Origin: Paraglaciecola sp. L3A3
Lineage (GTDB): Bacteria > Pseudomonadota > Gammaproteobacteria > Enterobacterales > Alteromonadaceae
Length of the DNA stretch: 64,000 nt
Assembly (NCBI RefSeq): GCF_009796765.1
Contig: NZ_CP047023.1
Span: forward strand, 1,781,501-1,845,500
Direction of reading: 5' to 3'
The notes beneath the pieces are model-generated. The model was not told where the DNA came from. It ran no database searches and was given only the letters and a program-made list of their open reading frames with translations. This document shows positions 63,613 to 64,000 of the stretch, piece after piece (the stretch's first letter is position 1; each line of letters begins with the position of its first letter). A program made the translations under genes and the position numbers.

Positions 63613-64000
63613 TTAAAAATGATAGCCCAAACGCACTCCAACCCAATTTGTGCCAACTTTATCAATTTCATAATGACGTGCATGAAGTCCTACACGATAA
63701 TCATTGAATTTATAATCAAGACCCGCACTCATAAAATACTGCATAGAATGGTCTGTAATTTCATAAGTGACAAATTCAAGTTCTACCTCAGATGTTGACT
63801 CTAAATATAAAATACCAGCATCGACAGAAGCGGAAACTGCAGACGTTAAATCAAGACTATAGACAAGTGAAAATGTATTACCATCTCCGTATCTAGGTGC
63901 GGATTGGGCTATTTCATCAATTAATTCAACGCCATGACCAGTCAAACTAGTCACATCAAATGTGGTGTCTCCAAAATCTAAATAGCCTGCGGTAACGGCC
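63613..64000 (-). CDS. Outer-membrane beta-barrel protein, C-terminal part (runs off the window)
   Basis: The frame is open to the window edge, so the N-terminus is outside. The visible 128 residues are alternating beta strands: GYLDFGDTTFDV, TFSLVYSLDLTSAVSASVDAGILYL, MQYFMSAGLDYKFNDYRVGLHARHYEI. They end NWVGVRLGYHF, with the terminal Phe signature for barrel insertion. An internal GTG or ATG is not the true start. It precedes the large exported protein by 120 bases in the same direction and may be co-expressed. A small OmpA-like barrel is likely. Confidence 0.75.
   Translation of the reverse strand, partial: AVTAGYLDFGDTTFDVTSLTGHGVELIDEIAQSAPRYGDGNTFSLVYSLDLTSAVSASVDAGILYLESTSEVELEFVTYEITDHSMQYFMSAGLDYKFNDYRVGLHARHYEIDKVGTNWVGVRLGYHF

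Overview
The window looks like a piece of chromosome from a low-GC marine gammaproteobacterium of the Alteromonadaceae, probably near Paraglaciecola/Glaciecola. That is an inference from several things: many TonB-dependent receptors, a GlyGly-CTERM-like exported protein, AT-rich codon use, and gene orders shared with enteric bacteria and Shewanella (yoaA-tsaB / slp-fadD-rnd; dsbB-nhaB divergent from fadR; ynjBCD-ynjF). I see no rRNA, tRNA, CRISPR or replication origin.

Layout. 1-3.9 kb: a TonB receptor, a small secreted protein and a copy of an undescribed inverted-repeat (MITE-like) element. 3.9-13.1 kb: a histidine operon on the minus strand in the order hisL(leader)-G-D-C-B-H-A-ilvE-F-IE, with a His-codon leader peptide and attenuator. 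A branched-chain aminotransferase gene sits between hisA and hisF, and a repeat-filled gap follows it. 13.2-16.1 kb: a Lys/Gln-rich small protein, a Tat-exported PhoD-type phosphatase of foreign base composition, and a broken Y1-type transposase. 16.1-22.3 kb: YeiH and TauE/SafE-type transporters, EfpL, a membrane protein, YoaA helicase and TsaB.

22.3-28.7 kb is an accessory island set into the usual tsaB-slp neighbourhood. It holds an unknown cassette-like gene, two attC-like hairpins, a complete group II intron with its maturase, a 5'-truncated fragment that resembles the TOPRIM end of an OLD/AAA-type ATPase, an intact Y1-type transposase element and several palindromic repeats.

29-39.7 kb is core: slp, a hydrolase, fadD, rnd, ycgL, a lytic transglycosylase, an FAH-family enzyme, a STAS-like protein, ycgN, dsbB, nhaB and fadR. 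Sites resembling FadR operators lie upstream of fadD and of fadR, which fits fatty-acid control by the FadR encoded here. 39.8-43 kb: Dabb, LETM1-like, a protein with a degenerate HD-GYP-like region, and a sterol-desaturase-family protein.

43-52.7 kb is a compact minus-strand set: TonB receptor, a DedA-like/disulfide-reductase fusion, DUF547, YnjB (binding protein), YnjC (fused permease), YnjD (ATPase) and YnjF (CDP-alcohol transferase). Spacing suggests one outer-membrane-to-cytoplasm uptake system for an unknown substrate, and this is the best candidate for an undescribed system. 53-59 kb: a DoxX-like protein, then a polyol locus (SorC-type regulator, NCS1-type permease, mannitol-dehydrogenase-family enzyme, fructokinase-like kinase). 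59-64 kb: tandem copies of the inverted-repeat element, a 1251-residue surface protein with a GlyGly-CTERM-like tail, and the C-terminal part of an outer-membrane barrel running off the window edge.
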